From assembly GCA_903822545.1 (NCBI GenBank), contig CAIJPN010000002.1:1-64000 (forward strand): a stretch of 64,000 nt of DNA. The letters are read 5' to 3'. The DNA is from an uncultured Anaerolineae bacterium. GTDB lineage: Bacteria > Chloroflexota > Anaerolineae > Anaerolineales > Villigracilaceae. Position 1 is the first letter of the stretch. Every line of letters begins with the position of its first letter. Shown one piece after another: positions 53,236 to 60,955 of this stretch. The notes under the pieces are model-generated. The model saw nothing but the letters and a program-made list of their open reading frames with translations, did not search any database and was not told the origin of the DNA. The position numbers and the translations under genes were made by a program.

Positions 53236-53266
53236 AAAAGAGCGGGCCTTCTATGCCCGCTCTTTT
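53236..53266. terminator. Bidirectional Rho-independent terminator
   Basis: A 12-bp perfect stem (AAAAGAGCGGGC arm, 7-nt loop) with A-rich left and T-rich right flanks. It separates the convergent protease and repeat-protein genes. Confidence 0.9.
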
Positions 53267-53284
53267 GATTCCACTCATCACTGG

Positions 53285-54109
53285 TTAGGGTTTCTTCCCC
53301 CCGCCCTTACCACCACCACTATTTTCATTGCCATTGTTGCCATTATTCCCGTTGTTGCCGTTATTGCCATTATTTCCGTTGTTACCATTGTTGCCGTTAT
53401 TCCCGTTGTTGCCATTATTTCCGTTGTTGCCATTATTGCCGTTATTCCCGTTGTTACCATTGTTGCCAGTTCCATTCGCGGCATGGCCTGAAACAATCCC
53501 GCCCAGGTTCTTGGGATGGCCTTTCGTGATGAGAGCCTTTTTCAACTGGCCCCAATTGCTCACGGTTTGTCCATCTGGCAGGGTGATTTTGCTATAGTCA
53601 CCGGTTTGCTTGGCAGTCAAAATATCATCGCACAGGGATGCATCTTTGGCCAACTGCAAGGACATGTAGCAAGCCTGGGTAATGACACCATAACCAAACC
53701 CATCATCGTGGAGAGACTCAACGGTATAGTATTCCAAATCAAAGTATTCAGCAATCGCTGCTGCTACCGCGTTTTCCGTCCCATCAGACAGAATCAGGGC
53801 CGGGTCAAGGCTGAACGGCTGCCCAATCATGGCTTGCACAACAGTCACGTTCCCCGCGAGCGGGTCAACGGTAACCAGGCCCAAATTTGCAGCAGTATCT
53901 ACGCTAATATAGATCTTCTGCTCCGTGCCACTGGCATCAGCAAAAGTTACTTCCACTACGGTTGTCCCGCTGACAGGGTCTGTCGCCAATTGAATGTCAC
54001 TGATTGTGCCAGTGACGGGCGTCGTTGCCTGGGCAAAAGCGGGCATAACCTGTCCAAAAGTTATCGCCAGGATGAAAATTGAAGCTAGCAGCACTCTAAT
54101 CACACGCAT
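53285..54109 (-). CDS. Exported protein with a C-terminal (GNN)15 repeat
   Basis: 274 aa. A signal peptide (about 1-27, ending AFAQA) is followed by a short beta-rich domain (about 28-110; TGTISDIQL, TTVVEVTFADASG), a Cys-containing helical part (about 120-205) and then 15 Asn-Asn-Gly units. It ends in a GGGKGGGKKP tail. The repeat is probably an extended, disordered cell-surface or adhesive segment. The first domain and the later ITLPDGQTVSNWGQLK and GHPKNLGG phrases are not a family I can name. GAAGGA lies before the ATG. Function unknown. Confidence 0.8.
   Translation of the reverse strand: MRVIRVLLASIFILAITFGQVMPAFAQATTPVTGTISDIQLATDPVSGTTVVEVTFADASGTEQKIYISVDTAANLGLVTVDPLAGNVTVVQAMIGQPFSLDPALILSDGTENAVAAAIAEYFDLEYYTVESLHDDGFGYGVITQACYMSLQLAKDASLCDDILTAKQTGDYSKITLPDGQTVSNWGQLKKALITKGHPKNLGGIVSGHAANGTGNNGNNGNNGNNGNNGNNGNNGNNGNNGNNGNNGNNGNNGNNGNNGNENSGGGKGGGKKP
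53330..53464. repeat. 15 tandem 9-nt units encoding Asn-Asn-Gly
   Basis: 135 nt of imperfect 9-nt repeats. The units differ at third codon positions (AAC/AAT and different Gly codons), so the amino acid repeat is conserved more strictly than the DNA. Unit number could still vary by slippage. Confidence 0.9.
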
Positions 54110-54214
54110 GTCAATCGTCCTTCCACAAAAAGGTTCTGTCTACCCTTATTTTAGGTGACATGTCCGACAACTACAATGGTACTAAGGTAATGCCCCGGCT
54201 ACACACCCCATTAT

Positions 54215-54925
54215 TTATAAAGGTTTTTTTGCCGCGATTCCCGCTTTGCGTGGATAGGTTTTTGATGTTGCCGCGATTTTGTCGATGATGACCAGGTAGC
54301 GCTCATCGGCTACACCCGGAAGTTCAACTTTGACCAGCTGCCGCAGGTTGCCCCCCAGGATTTTAAACGCCTTTTCAGCCGATTGCGCTTCTGCCGGGCC
54401 GCTTTCCCCTTTTTGGGCCAGCATCGCCCCGCCGATTTTGACAAGCGGCAAGAGATATTCGGCCAGGATGGGCATGTTGGCCACGGCGCGCGCCACGGCC
54501 CAATCATATTTCTCGCGGTGGGCTGGCTGCTGGCCAATATCTTCTACGCGGGCGTGGAGAATCTCTACATCTTTGAGTTGCAGTGTATCGACGATGTGCT
54601 GGCAAAAATTAGCTTTTTTCCCAACTGATTCGACCAGGGTCAGGCGCAAGTTCGGGTAGAGCAGTTTGAGTACAATCCCGGGGAATCCAGCGCCCGTGCC
54701 CACATCTACCAGCCGCCGGGGTGGGTTTTCTTTCCAGGCCAGCACGCACGATATCGAGTCGAGAAAATGCTTGGCACGGATTCCTTCCACATCCCGGATG
54801 GCTGTGAGATTGAATTTGGCGTTCCAATCCAGCAATTTGCGCTCATAAAGCTCCAGCGCACCCACCTGCCGGGCTGTGAGGGTGATGTTGAATAATCGTT
54901 GGGTATCTTGAAGAAGTTTTTCCAT
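54215..54925 (-). CDS. rsmG: 16S rRNA (guanine-527-N7) methyltransferase
   Basis: 236 aa, typical for RsmG (GidB), which methylates N7 of G527 in 16S rRNA. It has WNAKFNLTAIRD near the start, motif I VDVGTGAGFPGIVLK, LVESVGKKANFCQ, and the later DWAVARAVANMPILAEYLLPLV. Loss of RsmG gives low-level streptomycin resistance in many bacteria. It is not next to parA/parB or mnmG here, unlike in many genomes. Confidence 0.95.
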   Translation of the reverse strand: MEKLLQDTQRLFNITLTARQVGALELYERKLLDWNAKFNLTAIRDVEGIRAKHFLDSISCVLAWKENPPRRLVDVGTGAGFPGIVLKLLYPNLRLTLVESVGKKANFCQHIVDTLQLKDVEILHARVEDIGQQPAHREKYDWAVARAVANMPILAEYLLPLVKIGGAMLAQKGESGPAEAQSAEKAFKILGGNLRQLVKVELPGVADERYLVIIDKIAATSKTYPRKAGIAAKKPL

Positions 54926-54942
54926 CGCTGTTGATTATATCG

Positions 54943-54971
54943 AAAAACCCCCTTCCCAACCGGGAAGGGGG
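54943..54971 (-). terminator. Rho-independent terminator of the DUF4349 gene
   Basis: A 10-bp stem CCCCCTTCCC/GGGAAGGGGG with an AACC loop; on the minus strand it runs into TTTTT (54947-54943). It lies between the DUF4349 gene and rsmG. Confidence 0.85.
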
Positions 54972-54981
54972 TGCTTGTGCA

Positions 54982-55992
54982 TCACTCTTTCTTTTCTTCT
55001 TCTTGCGTTGCTTTATTTTCCACTGGCTCAACCGGGGCCGCTTTTTTGGCTTTTCCGCGCCGGATTAGCCACAGGATGATTTTAATCACCAACCAGATCG
55101 GGATGGCAATGGTCAGCAGGCTGATCAGCAGCACCCAGAAGCCATACAGGAAGAAGCGGATCAGGCCATCGGTGAAATCTTGCAGGAAGTAAATGAGATC
55201 CTGGATGGCATCGCGTGCTACGCCTTGTGGTTTCCACCCGGCCACTTCCAAGGGTTGGATCGATTCTTCGGCGATCAGGCGCATTGAGATGGCCGAGAGC
55301 GCTGCGGATTCCTCGAAATACTGCATCTGGCCTTTGGTGACTTCGATTTGCTCGCGGTAATAAGCCAACTGCTGGAAGATGGCGACTACATCCTCCGACT
55401 TTTGGGCATTTTTCATCAATTCGGTCAGTTCGCGTTCGGCGGCTTCGTAGTTTTTCAGGCGCGATTTCAGGTCAGTGTATTGATCAGTGACATCCTGCCC
55501 CGAACGGTTCTCGTTTTGGATTTCGATGGCATCGCTTTTGATTTGTTTCAGCGCTTCATCCAGCTTTTCCACCGGCACACGGATGGTGACGGCGATCTCT
55601 GGCACTCTTTGCCCGCGCGGTGATTGTATTTGCGACATATTGGATGACACCACAAACCCGCCCATTTGCCCCGCCATCGCGATGATGGCTTCCAGTTTGG
55701 CCTGTGGGTCTTTTACCACAATCGACAGATCGGCGTTCTGGATGACCATGCGCTGTTGTGTTACTACGGCATTTGCCGCAGCATCATATGCTTTGGATTG
55801 ATCGGCAAATACAACCTGCTCACTGGAAGGGAGCAATTCCAACGTCATTGGCTGGTTGCCAGAATCATACATCGGCGCTGGGCTGCCGCTTGCGCCGCCC
55901 AGTCCAGAATTGACTTCACTAAAAACACTTTGAGTTGCACAAGCTGAAAGTACCAGTGTCGTGAGAACGAATATCAACACAATGCGTTTCAT
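54982..55992 (-). CDS. DUF4349-family lipoprotein
   Basis: 336 aa from the ATG at 55992, which follows AAAGGAGG by 5 nt; an upstream ATG at 56019 is not supported. The lipobox LSAC lipidates C18. The DUF4349 domain (about 85-285) shows MVIQNADLSIVVKD, VPEIAVTIRVP, RSGQDVTDQYTDL and a long coiled coil; a C-terminal membrane helix (about 285-318) and an acidic/basic tail follow. So it is held at both ends in the envelope. The family function is unknown. It has its own terminator. Confidence 0.88.
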   Translation of the reverse strand: MKRIVLIFVLTTLVLSACATQSVFSEVNSGLGGASGSPAPMYDSGNQPMTLELLPSSEQVVFADQSKAYDAAANAVVTQQRMVIQNADLSIVVKDPQAKLEAIIAMAGQMGGFVVSSNMSQIQSPRGQRVPEIAVTIRVPVEKLDEALKQIKSDAIEIQNENRSGQDVTDQYTDLKSRLKNYEAAERELTELMKNAQKSEDVVAIFQQLAYYREQIEVTKGQMQYFEESAALSAISMRLIAEESIQPLEVAGWKPQGVARDAIQDLIYFLQDFTDGLIRFFLYGFWVLLISLLTIAIPIWLVIKIILWLIRRGKAKKAAPVEPVENKATQEEEKKE

Positions 55993-56087
55993 GACTTCCT
56001 CCTTTGGGAATGCCAACAAGTGATTTCGCCCCTATAACGTCCGTTTCGATAAAAAAGTTCCCTGCAGACCATATAATGTTTGCCAGC

Positions 56088-56122
56088 AAAAAAAGTGGTG
56101 CAAGCTCGCAGCTTGCACCACT
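56088..56122 (-). terminator. Rho-independent terminator of the coaBC operon
   Basis: A 13-bp perfect stem (56094-56106 with 56110-56122, CGC loop). On the minus strand it is followed by a run of at least six Ts. Confidence 0.88.
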
Positions 56123-56132
56123 GATGCAATCA

Positions 56133-56864
56133 TTACCAGCCTTCTGACAGGCGGAGTGCGTGTTTTTCAGGCAGCCCGGCCTCGCGGATGCGTTTTTGCA
56201 CCGATTCAATATCGTATTCCACGCGGCGCGGCTCCCAGGTTTGCTCATCCGGGTCGAAAATTGCGTAAGCCGAGCGCGGGTCACGGTCACGCGGCTGGCC
56301 CACCGAACCGGGGTTCAGGATGGCGCGCGGCGTCAGCTTGTGAACATGATTGGGTTTCAGGACATCCAGTGAAATTCGGTCGCGGCGCATATCCAACTTG
56401 AACATGCACTGGATGTGCGAATGTCCCACAAAACAATATGATGTGGCAAATTCTTCAAAATTCAGGCGCGCCACCAGCGTATTCAAGATATATTCCCACA
56501 CCGGGTCACGCGGGCTGCCATGTGCCATGGTCACATCCCCACGCACCATCCCATTTTGCGGCAGGTTTTGCAAGAAGTTCAAATTGGCATCTGAAACCGA
56601 CTTAGCCTGCCACAAAAGAGACTTGCGCGCCTCAGGGTTAAAAACCGCCAGGTTCATCATCCCCAGCGCGGCCACATCGTGATTTCCCAGGATGCAGTTC
56701 AGGTTGGGAAGTTCCCGTAGCCGCTCAATAACATCATTTGGGTCAGGGCCATACCCGATCACATCGCCCAGGCACCAGACTTCGTCAAAATTGCCCGCGT
56801 CTGCAAGAACCGCATTCAGGGCGGTCAGGTTGGCATGAATATCAGAAAGAACGAGAACGCGCAT
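56133..56864 (-). CDS. Calcineurin-like metallophosphoesterase (YfcE/MJ0936-like)
   Basis: 243 aa. The metal-site motifs are in order: SDIHANLTAL, GDVIGYGPDP, GNHD, and a late GHSHIQ. RAILNPGSVGQPRDRDP is the typical YfcE-group segment. It should hydrolyse phosphodiesters or nucleotides with two metal ions. Its ATG overlaps the coaBC stop by one nt (TAATG), so translation is coupled, though no functional link is obvious. Confidence 0.92.
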   Translation of the reverse strand: MRVLVLSDIHANLTALNAVLADAGNFDEVWCLGDVIGYGPDPNDVIERLRELPNLNCILGNHDVAALGMMNLAVFNPEARKSLLWQAKSVSDANLNFLQNLPQNGMVRGDVTMAHGSPRDPVWEYILNTLVARLNFEEFATSYCFVGHSHIQCMFKLDMRRDRISLDVLKPNHVHKLTPRAILNPGSVGQPRDRDPRSAYAIFDPDEQTWEPRRVEYDIESVQKRIREAGLPEKHALRLSEGW

Positions 56865-58078
56865 TATCGCTCCACAAATTCTGCCGCCCGCGCAATAATT
56901 GCTCCGGCGGCCTCGGTTTTTGGCATCAGCGGCAGAATTTCATGGCGTCCATCGGCATAAAGCAGCGTGATGCGGTTATCGTCTACGGCAAACCCGGCAT
57001 CAGACGCCGAAATATCGTTGGCGGCGATTAAATCCAGCTTTTTGGATGTCAATTTGGATGTAGCATTTTCTAATAAATCGCGACTTTCTGCCGCGAATCC
57101 TACCACAACTTTGAGATTCGACCATCCGCCCCGGTGCCGGGCTACCGTACTCAAAACATCTGGCGCGGCTGTCAGTTCGATCTGCGGAATACCGTCCCGT
57201 TTCTTCAACTTGTGCTTCGCCACAGCTTTCACCCGAAAGTCTGCCACCGCCGCAGCCATCACCAGGCCATCGGCAGTTTCGCAGGCTGCCAGGACGGCAT
57301 CCAGCATCTCCTGCGCCGTGCGGACTTCCACCAGGTTCGCGCCAACAGGTGCAGTCAAACCGGTGGGGTGGCTGATGAGTGTCACTGCGGCCCCGGCATC
57401 CAGCGCAGCCTGGGCCAGCGCAAACCCCTGCTTGCCCGATGACCGATTGGTGATATAGCGCACCGGGTCAATCGGTTCCTGCGTGCCGCCAGCCGTGACC
57501 ACAAAATGCCTGCCAGCCAGCCGCCCTTTGCGCGCCAGCCCCAGCCGGATGTTGCCCAAAATCTCGGCAGGCTCCACCATACGGCCCCTGCCGCTCAGCC
57601 CGGAGGCCATGCGTCCTTCAGCCGGGCCGATGAAGCGTATGCCGCGCTCCACCAGCGTTTTGACATTGGCCTGGGTGGCCGGGTGCTCGTACATGCCCGC
57701 ATCCATGGCCGGGGCGACCATGATCGGGCAGTTGGCCGCCAGCGCGGTGATGGTCAGCAGCGTATCAGATAGTCCGTGCGCCAGCTTTGCCAGCGTGTTG
57801 GCTGTGCAGGGCGCAATAACCAGCAAATCGGCCTCGTGCCCCAGCCCAACGTGTAAAATATGCGCCTGCCCGCCCCACAGGTCGGCATCTGTATAGGTTT
57901 TGCGGCCTGTGACAGATTGAAATGTTAATGGGGTGATGAATTTTTCAGCCCCCGGCGTCAGGATGACATCCACTTCCGCGCCCTGTTGGGTCAACTTGGA
58001 GGCCAGGTCGGCGGCTTTGTAGGCGGCGATCGAGCCTGTGACGCCCAGGATGATGTGTTTGCCGGAGAAAATCGTCAT
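56864..58078 (-). CDS. coaBC: Bifunctional CoaBC (phosphopantothenoylcysteine synthase/decarboxylase)
   Basis: 404 aa from the ATG at 58078 (a GTG six nt upstream is possible). The N-terminal flavin decarboxylase CoaC (about 1-190) has GVTGSIAAYKAADL, APCTANTLAKLA and PAMDAGMYEHP; the C-terminal CTP-dependent synthetase CoaB (about 190-400) has GGTQEPIDPVRYITNRSSG and the KLKK lysine region. It makes 4'-phosphopantetheine on the way to CoA. A -10 box lies 8 nt before the ATG and no ribosome binding site is present, so the mRNA is nearly leaderless. The metallophosphoesterase gene overlaps its stop. Confidence 0.95.
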   Translation of the reverse strand: MTIFSGKHIILGVTGSIAAYKAADLASKLTQQGAEVDVILTPGAEKFITPLTFQSVTGRKTYTDADLWGGQAHILHVGLGHEADLLVIAPCTANTLAKLAHGLSDTLLTITALAANCPIMVAPAMDAGMYEHPATQANVKTLVERGIRFIGPAEGRMASGLSGRGRMVEPAEILGNIRLGLARKGRLAGRHFVVTAGGTQEPIDPVRYITNRSSGKQGFALAQAALDAGAAVTLISHPTGLTAPVGANLVEVRTAQEMLDAVLAACETADGLVMAAAVADFRVKAVAKHKLKKRDGIPQIELTAAPDVLSTVARHRGGWSNLKVVVGFAAESRDLLENATSKLTSKKLDLIAANDISASDAGFAVDDNRITLLYADGRHEILPLMPKTEAAGAIIARAAEFVER

Positions 58079-58086
58079 ATACACGT

Positions 58087-58092
58087 ATTATA
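58087..58092 (-). promoter_or_regulatory. -10 box of coaBC, near-leaderless
   Basis: A consensus TATAAT (minus strand) ends 8 nt before the ATG. A start 7-8 nt after the -10 would leave a leader of zero to two nt. No -35 box is evident. Confidence 0.55.
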
Positions 58093-58109
58093 CCCGCCTG
58101 TGCTATGTT

Positions 58110-58136
58110 GTAGGTCAGGCATCAAGCCTGACCTAC
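58110..58136. repeat. 11-bp hairpin
   Basis: GTAGGTCAGGC (58110-58120) pairs with 58126-58136 around an ATCAA loop. It lies between the lamin-tail gene end and coaBC start. No T-run follows, so it may be a palindromic repeat. Confidence 0.55.
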
Positions 58137-58184
58137 GTTTGGCGCAAGGATGTAAAGTAAATCTATAGGTTTGCTTTACAGTTT

Positions 58185-59213
58185 CTATTCGAAAGGCGCT
58201 TCGCCGGGGGTACCGTCGCGCACCTGCACCCAACTTTCTTGTGTGTCGGGGGCGGTGGGGCTGGCTCGTTCGGCAGATGTGCAGTCTTTCAGGTCGAGCG
58301 GGATCAGGTCGGTGCGGTTGTCGCGGATGTCTTGCGGGTAGTTGGTGATCGAGAGCGGGCTGCCGTAGGTGGAAATCACCTCGCGGATGGCGTTCTCGCC
58401 GCCGCTGTAGAGCACCAGCACATCGCGCCCATCCCCGTCGCCGATGATGCCGAAGATGTCGTCACCCAGCCGGTCGCCCTCGGCGATGGTCAGGATGGTG
58501 GTTTCATCGGGGAAGTGGTAGGGCATGTTGTGAGGGGGCATTCCCTCAGCGTAGATGGGCGATAGGATAACGGCGAAACCGCCTGCGGGGATGATGGTCG
58601 AGTTGGTGTATACGTTTCCCAGGGAAATGTTTGGGCGGCGATCATTCCACGAGACGAGCATATCCGCATGGTTATCGGGGCCGTTATCGGCCAGCCACCA
58701 TCCGCCCACATCCACTGGTTGGCTGCCGTAGTTGTAAAGTTCCACGTATTCGTTCCACTTTTTGTAATCCTCGTTACCGCACGGGTTGGACATCACTTCG
58801 CTGATTGTGACGGACAACGCGTTCGGCCCCAAAGATGTGGAAGTGGGCAGGAGCGCGGGCGCGGAGGGTGTTGGCGGTGGGTCGGTGTTCCCCGCCACCC
58901 GGCAGATGCGCGTGATTGGGCTGGATGGCGTCAGGTTGGTTGAGATGTAAACTGAGATTTGCACATCGCCGCCATCGGGTGGGGCGGTAAAGACGGCGTT
59001 GAGACCCTGGTTTTGGGCCAGTACAACCCCGCCGCTGGTGCTCCACTGGATGAGCGCATCGGACGGGATAACCCCGGTGAGCGATAGTGTGACCTGTTCG
59101 CCGGGGCTCAGGACGCAATCGCCGGGGGTGATGTCCACCTGGGCGACTGCGTTCGCGCCGCAGGCGGCCAGCAGCAAACTGGACAGGATGAGGAATGAAA
59201 TCAGTATTTTCAT
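58185..59213 (-). CDS. Lipoprotein with lamin-tail domain (LTD)
   Basis: 342 aa. The lipobox LAAC lipidates C18. A first Ig-like region (about 20-105) is followed by a Pro/Ser/Thr-rich linker and a lamin-tail domain (about 130-290): ISEVMSNPCG, WNEYVELYNYG and DVGGWWLADN are its hallmark. Bacterial LTD proteins sit at the surface and often pair with nucleases or other envelope proteins. Its ATG overlaps the stop of the upstream membrane protein gene by 4 nt, so the two are made together. Confidence 0.88.
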   Translation of the reverse strand: MKILISFLILSSLLLAACGANAVAQVDITPGDCVLSPGEQVTLSLTGVIPSDALIQWSTSGGVVLAQNQGLNAVFTAPPDGGDVQISVYISTNLTPSSPITRICRVAGNTDPPPTPSAPALLPTSTSLGPNALSVTISEVMSNPCGNEDYKKWNEYVELYNYGSQPVDVGGWWLADNGPDNHADMLVSWNDRRPNISLGNVYTNSTIIPAGGFAVILSPIYAEGMPPHNMPYHFPDETTILTIAEGDRLGDDIFGIIGDGDGRDVLVLYSGGENAIREVISTYGSPLSITNYPQDIRDNRTDLIPLDLKDCTSAERASPTAPDTQESWVQVRDGTPGEAPFE

Positions 59214-59854
59214 GGCGTCACCTCCACTTTTAGGGGAAAAATGGCACTCTGGGTGCAGAGATTTTGCCGGACAAGGACGGTCAGGAAGCCATCTGCGGCT
59301 TTATCGGCGAACTGGAGATTGATCTCGCACGGCCCGTTGGCATTGATTACGCTGGAGAAGGCTCCACCCGCCGATTGCCACTGACAGAAAAGATAGTCTC
59401 CTTCCTGTGAAGCGACCAGCCGCACCGAGGCGATTTCGCCGGGTTTTACGCTGAGAGTCTGGGCCGGGCTGAAAGTTCGCTGGCGGTTGACTTCAAAAAA
59501 GACGGTGGCGGGCGGCTGGCAGGTGGGCACCAGCAACAGGAATGCGAATGAAACTGCAAAGACGATGGCGATGAACCACAATGGCAGCCCGGTGAGATAA
59601 CTTTTCAGCCGCTCAGAGGCCATGATCGGCTGGAAGGGGCCAAATTCCACGCCCAGGCGGATTGCGCCGACCACCAGGCTGCTGACCAGTGCCGCGAAGG
59701 CGATCAGTGCCTGGAGTGGGTTCGGGCTGCGGCTGAGCCAGGCGATGATCTGGGTGGGCACACCCAACTGGATCTGTACCGCGCCGATGATGAGCACCCA
59801 TAAGACGACGAAAACTGCCAGTCCGCTGAGATATTTTTGAGGGGTTCGCTTCAT
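59210..59854 (-). CDS. Membrane protein with an extracytoplasmic Ig-like domain
   Basis: 214 aa. It has about three hydrophobic segments (about 10-32, 46-66 and 90-112) followed by a beta-rich domain of about 100 residues with several Cys (CQPPATVFFEV, YLFCQWQS, CEINLQF, CTQSAIFPL). The domain resembles the first region of the coupled lamin-tail lipoprotein (CQWQSAGG vs IQWSTSGG). It is translated with that gene (4-nt overlap). The pair may form one surface complex. Family not recognised. Confidence 0.72.
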   Translation of the reverse strand: MKRTPQKYLSGLAVFVVLWVLIIGAVQIQLGVPTQIIAWLSRSPNPLQALIAFAALVSSLVVGAIRLGVEFGPFQPIMASERLKSYLTGLPLWFIAIVFAVSFAFLLLVPTCQPPATVFFEVNRQRTFSPAQTLSVKPGEIASVRLVASQEGDYLFCQWQSAGGAFSSVINANGPCEINLQFADKAADGFLTVLVRQNLCTQSAIFPLKVEVTP

Positions 59855-59949
59855 AATTTCATCCTTGTCTACGTGTAGTTAATTATAGGTTTCACAAGTA
59901 TTTTGTGACTTTACAGGCAACCTACCGGGTAATGACATTTTTGTGGACG

Positions 59950-59982
59950 AAAAATCCCCCAAATGTGACTTTTGGGGGATTT
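59950..59982 (-). terminator. Rho-independent terminator of the Nudix gene
   Basis: A 12-bp stem AAATCCCCCAAA/TTTGGGGGATTT with a TGTGACT loop (59952-59982). On the minus strand it ends in TTTTT. Its core also resembles the hairpins near 1149-1262. The rest of the 59855-60121 gap holds the inverted-repeat element. Confidence 0.8.
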
Positions 59983-60031
59983 GATTGCGCATAATTCATT
60001 TTGGAGTGCAAAAGCTCGCTTTTGCTGCTGT

Positions 60032-60125
60032 GTAGGGGCGATCCTTTGGGGCCATCGAGCGTGCTGGTTATGCCAGTTTGCTTGCCTGGCAAACGGATTT
60101 TTATACCTGGGCGGGTCGCCCCTAC
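60032..60125. repeat. Inverted-repeat element A (MITE-like)
   Basis: GTAGGGGCGA (60032-60041) is the exact reverse complement of TCGCCCCTAC at 60116-60125, giving a 94-nt element with 10-bp terminal inverted repeats. Its right third matches element B at 62220-62280 (both read TTTTTA-x-AC-x3-GGGCGGGT-x-GCCCCTA with few changes). The terminal repeat provides the stop codon of the Nudix gene. Confidence 0.7.
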
Positions 60126-60580
60126 CCGTAAAAGTTGACTTCGTGCCCGAACATCTGGTCGCCGTGGAATTGGAAGCGGGCGTGGAAGTGGCGCGGCTGT
60201 TCCAGCCAGGGGAAGAAGATCAGGTCACTGGGCCAAAGATTCAGGGCGGGCAGTTGGGAATCAGGAATCCACTCCAGGCGGCCTTCAGATGAATCGATCA
60301 GATCGCCGCTGAAAGTATCCGCCGTGTAAACCCATACATACCAGTCATCACCCTTGAAATCGGCAAAAACCAGCAGCCCGCGCAGCCTGGGGGCGCGGAT
60401 TTCCAGCCCAGACTCTTCTTTCACCTCGCGGATGGCGCACTGCTCGGGGCTTTCTCCCGGCTCCAGCTTGCCGCCCAGCCCGTTCCATTTGCCTGCGTGG
60501 ATGTCGTTGGCTTTTTTGATGCGGTGCAGCATCAGCGTGTGACCGTTGTGTTTGAGGTAGACCAGCGTGGCGAGTTTCAT
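60122..60580 (-). CDS. Nudix hydrolase (MutT-like)
   Basis: 152 aa from the ATG at 60580; the frame extends farther but that part overlaps the esterase remnant. The Nudix box is complete: GGKLEPGESPEQCAIREVKEE-SGLEI matches GX5EX7REUXEEXGU. It hydrolyses nucleoside diphosphates linked to another group, for example 8-oxo-dGTP, to protect the nucleotide pool; the exact substrate is unknown. The ATG overlaps the stop of the esterase remnant (ATGA). The TAG stop at 60122-60124 lies inside an inverted-repeat element, so the C-terminus may have been trimmed or set by that insertion. Confidence 0.9.
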   Translation of the reverse strand: MKLATLVYLKHNGHTLMLHRIKKANDIHAGKWNGLGGKLEPGESPEQCAIREVKEESGLEIRAPRLRGLLVFADFKGDDWYVWVYTADTFSGDLIDSSEGRLEWIPDSQLPALNLWPSDLIFFPWLEQPRHFHARFQFHGDQMFGHEVNFYG

Positions 60581-60906
60581 GCGAATAGATGCTCCAGCGT
60601 CGGGATGCAGGCGTTGCGCCAGGTGGTGTAGTTGTGTGCGCCGCCGCTCTCGCGATAGGTGATGTCGTAGCCGTGTTCGCGCATGATTGCGGCCATGGCG
60701 CGGTTGGATGTGAGCAGGAAGTCCATCTGACCGCAATCCAGCCAGAATTTGACATTCGGGCGCGGCAGGTGGCGCACAAACTGGACTGCTACGGTTTCTG
60801 CATCTCACAGGTGGAAGGCCCCGGCCTGGCTGATGGCCCGCCCGAAACCCTGCGGAAGTCGCAGCGCGGTGTAAACAGACATGAGGCCGCCGCGAAGTGC
60901 GCCAAG
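60577..60906 (-). pseudogene. Remnant of a PF00756-type esterase
   Basis: The minus strand encodes about 110 residues of an esterase-like C-terminus: YTALRLPQGFGRAISQAGAF, then PRPNVKFWLDCGQMDF and ESGGAHNYTTWRNACIPTLE. The frame is broken by an in-frame TGA at about 60806-60808, just after GAFHL. The expected nucleophile motif GxSxGG reads GALRGG, so the catalytic Ser is lost. The N-terminal half is missing; the sequence decays at about 60906 and the YcaQ-like gene ends at 60956. The remnant still overlaps the Nudix start codon (ATGA), so the two genes were once coupled. Short translation products from 60777 are unlikely to be functional. Confidence 0.78.
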
Positions 60907-60955
60907 AAAAATCTTAAAAACTTCGCGCTTTTGGCGTTCTGCGCGGTTCGATGTC

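Noticed and set aside
53330-53464. CRISPR-like array
   Set aside because: Units of 9 nt in direct tandem without spacers; it is a coding Asn-Asn-Gly repeat.
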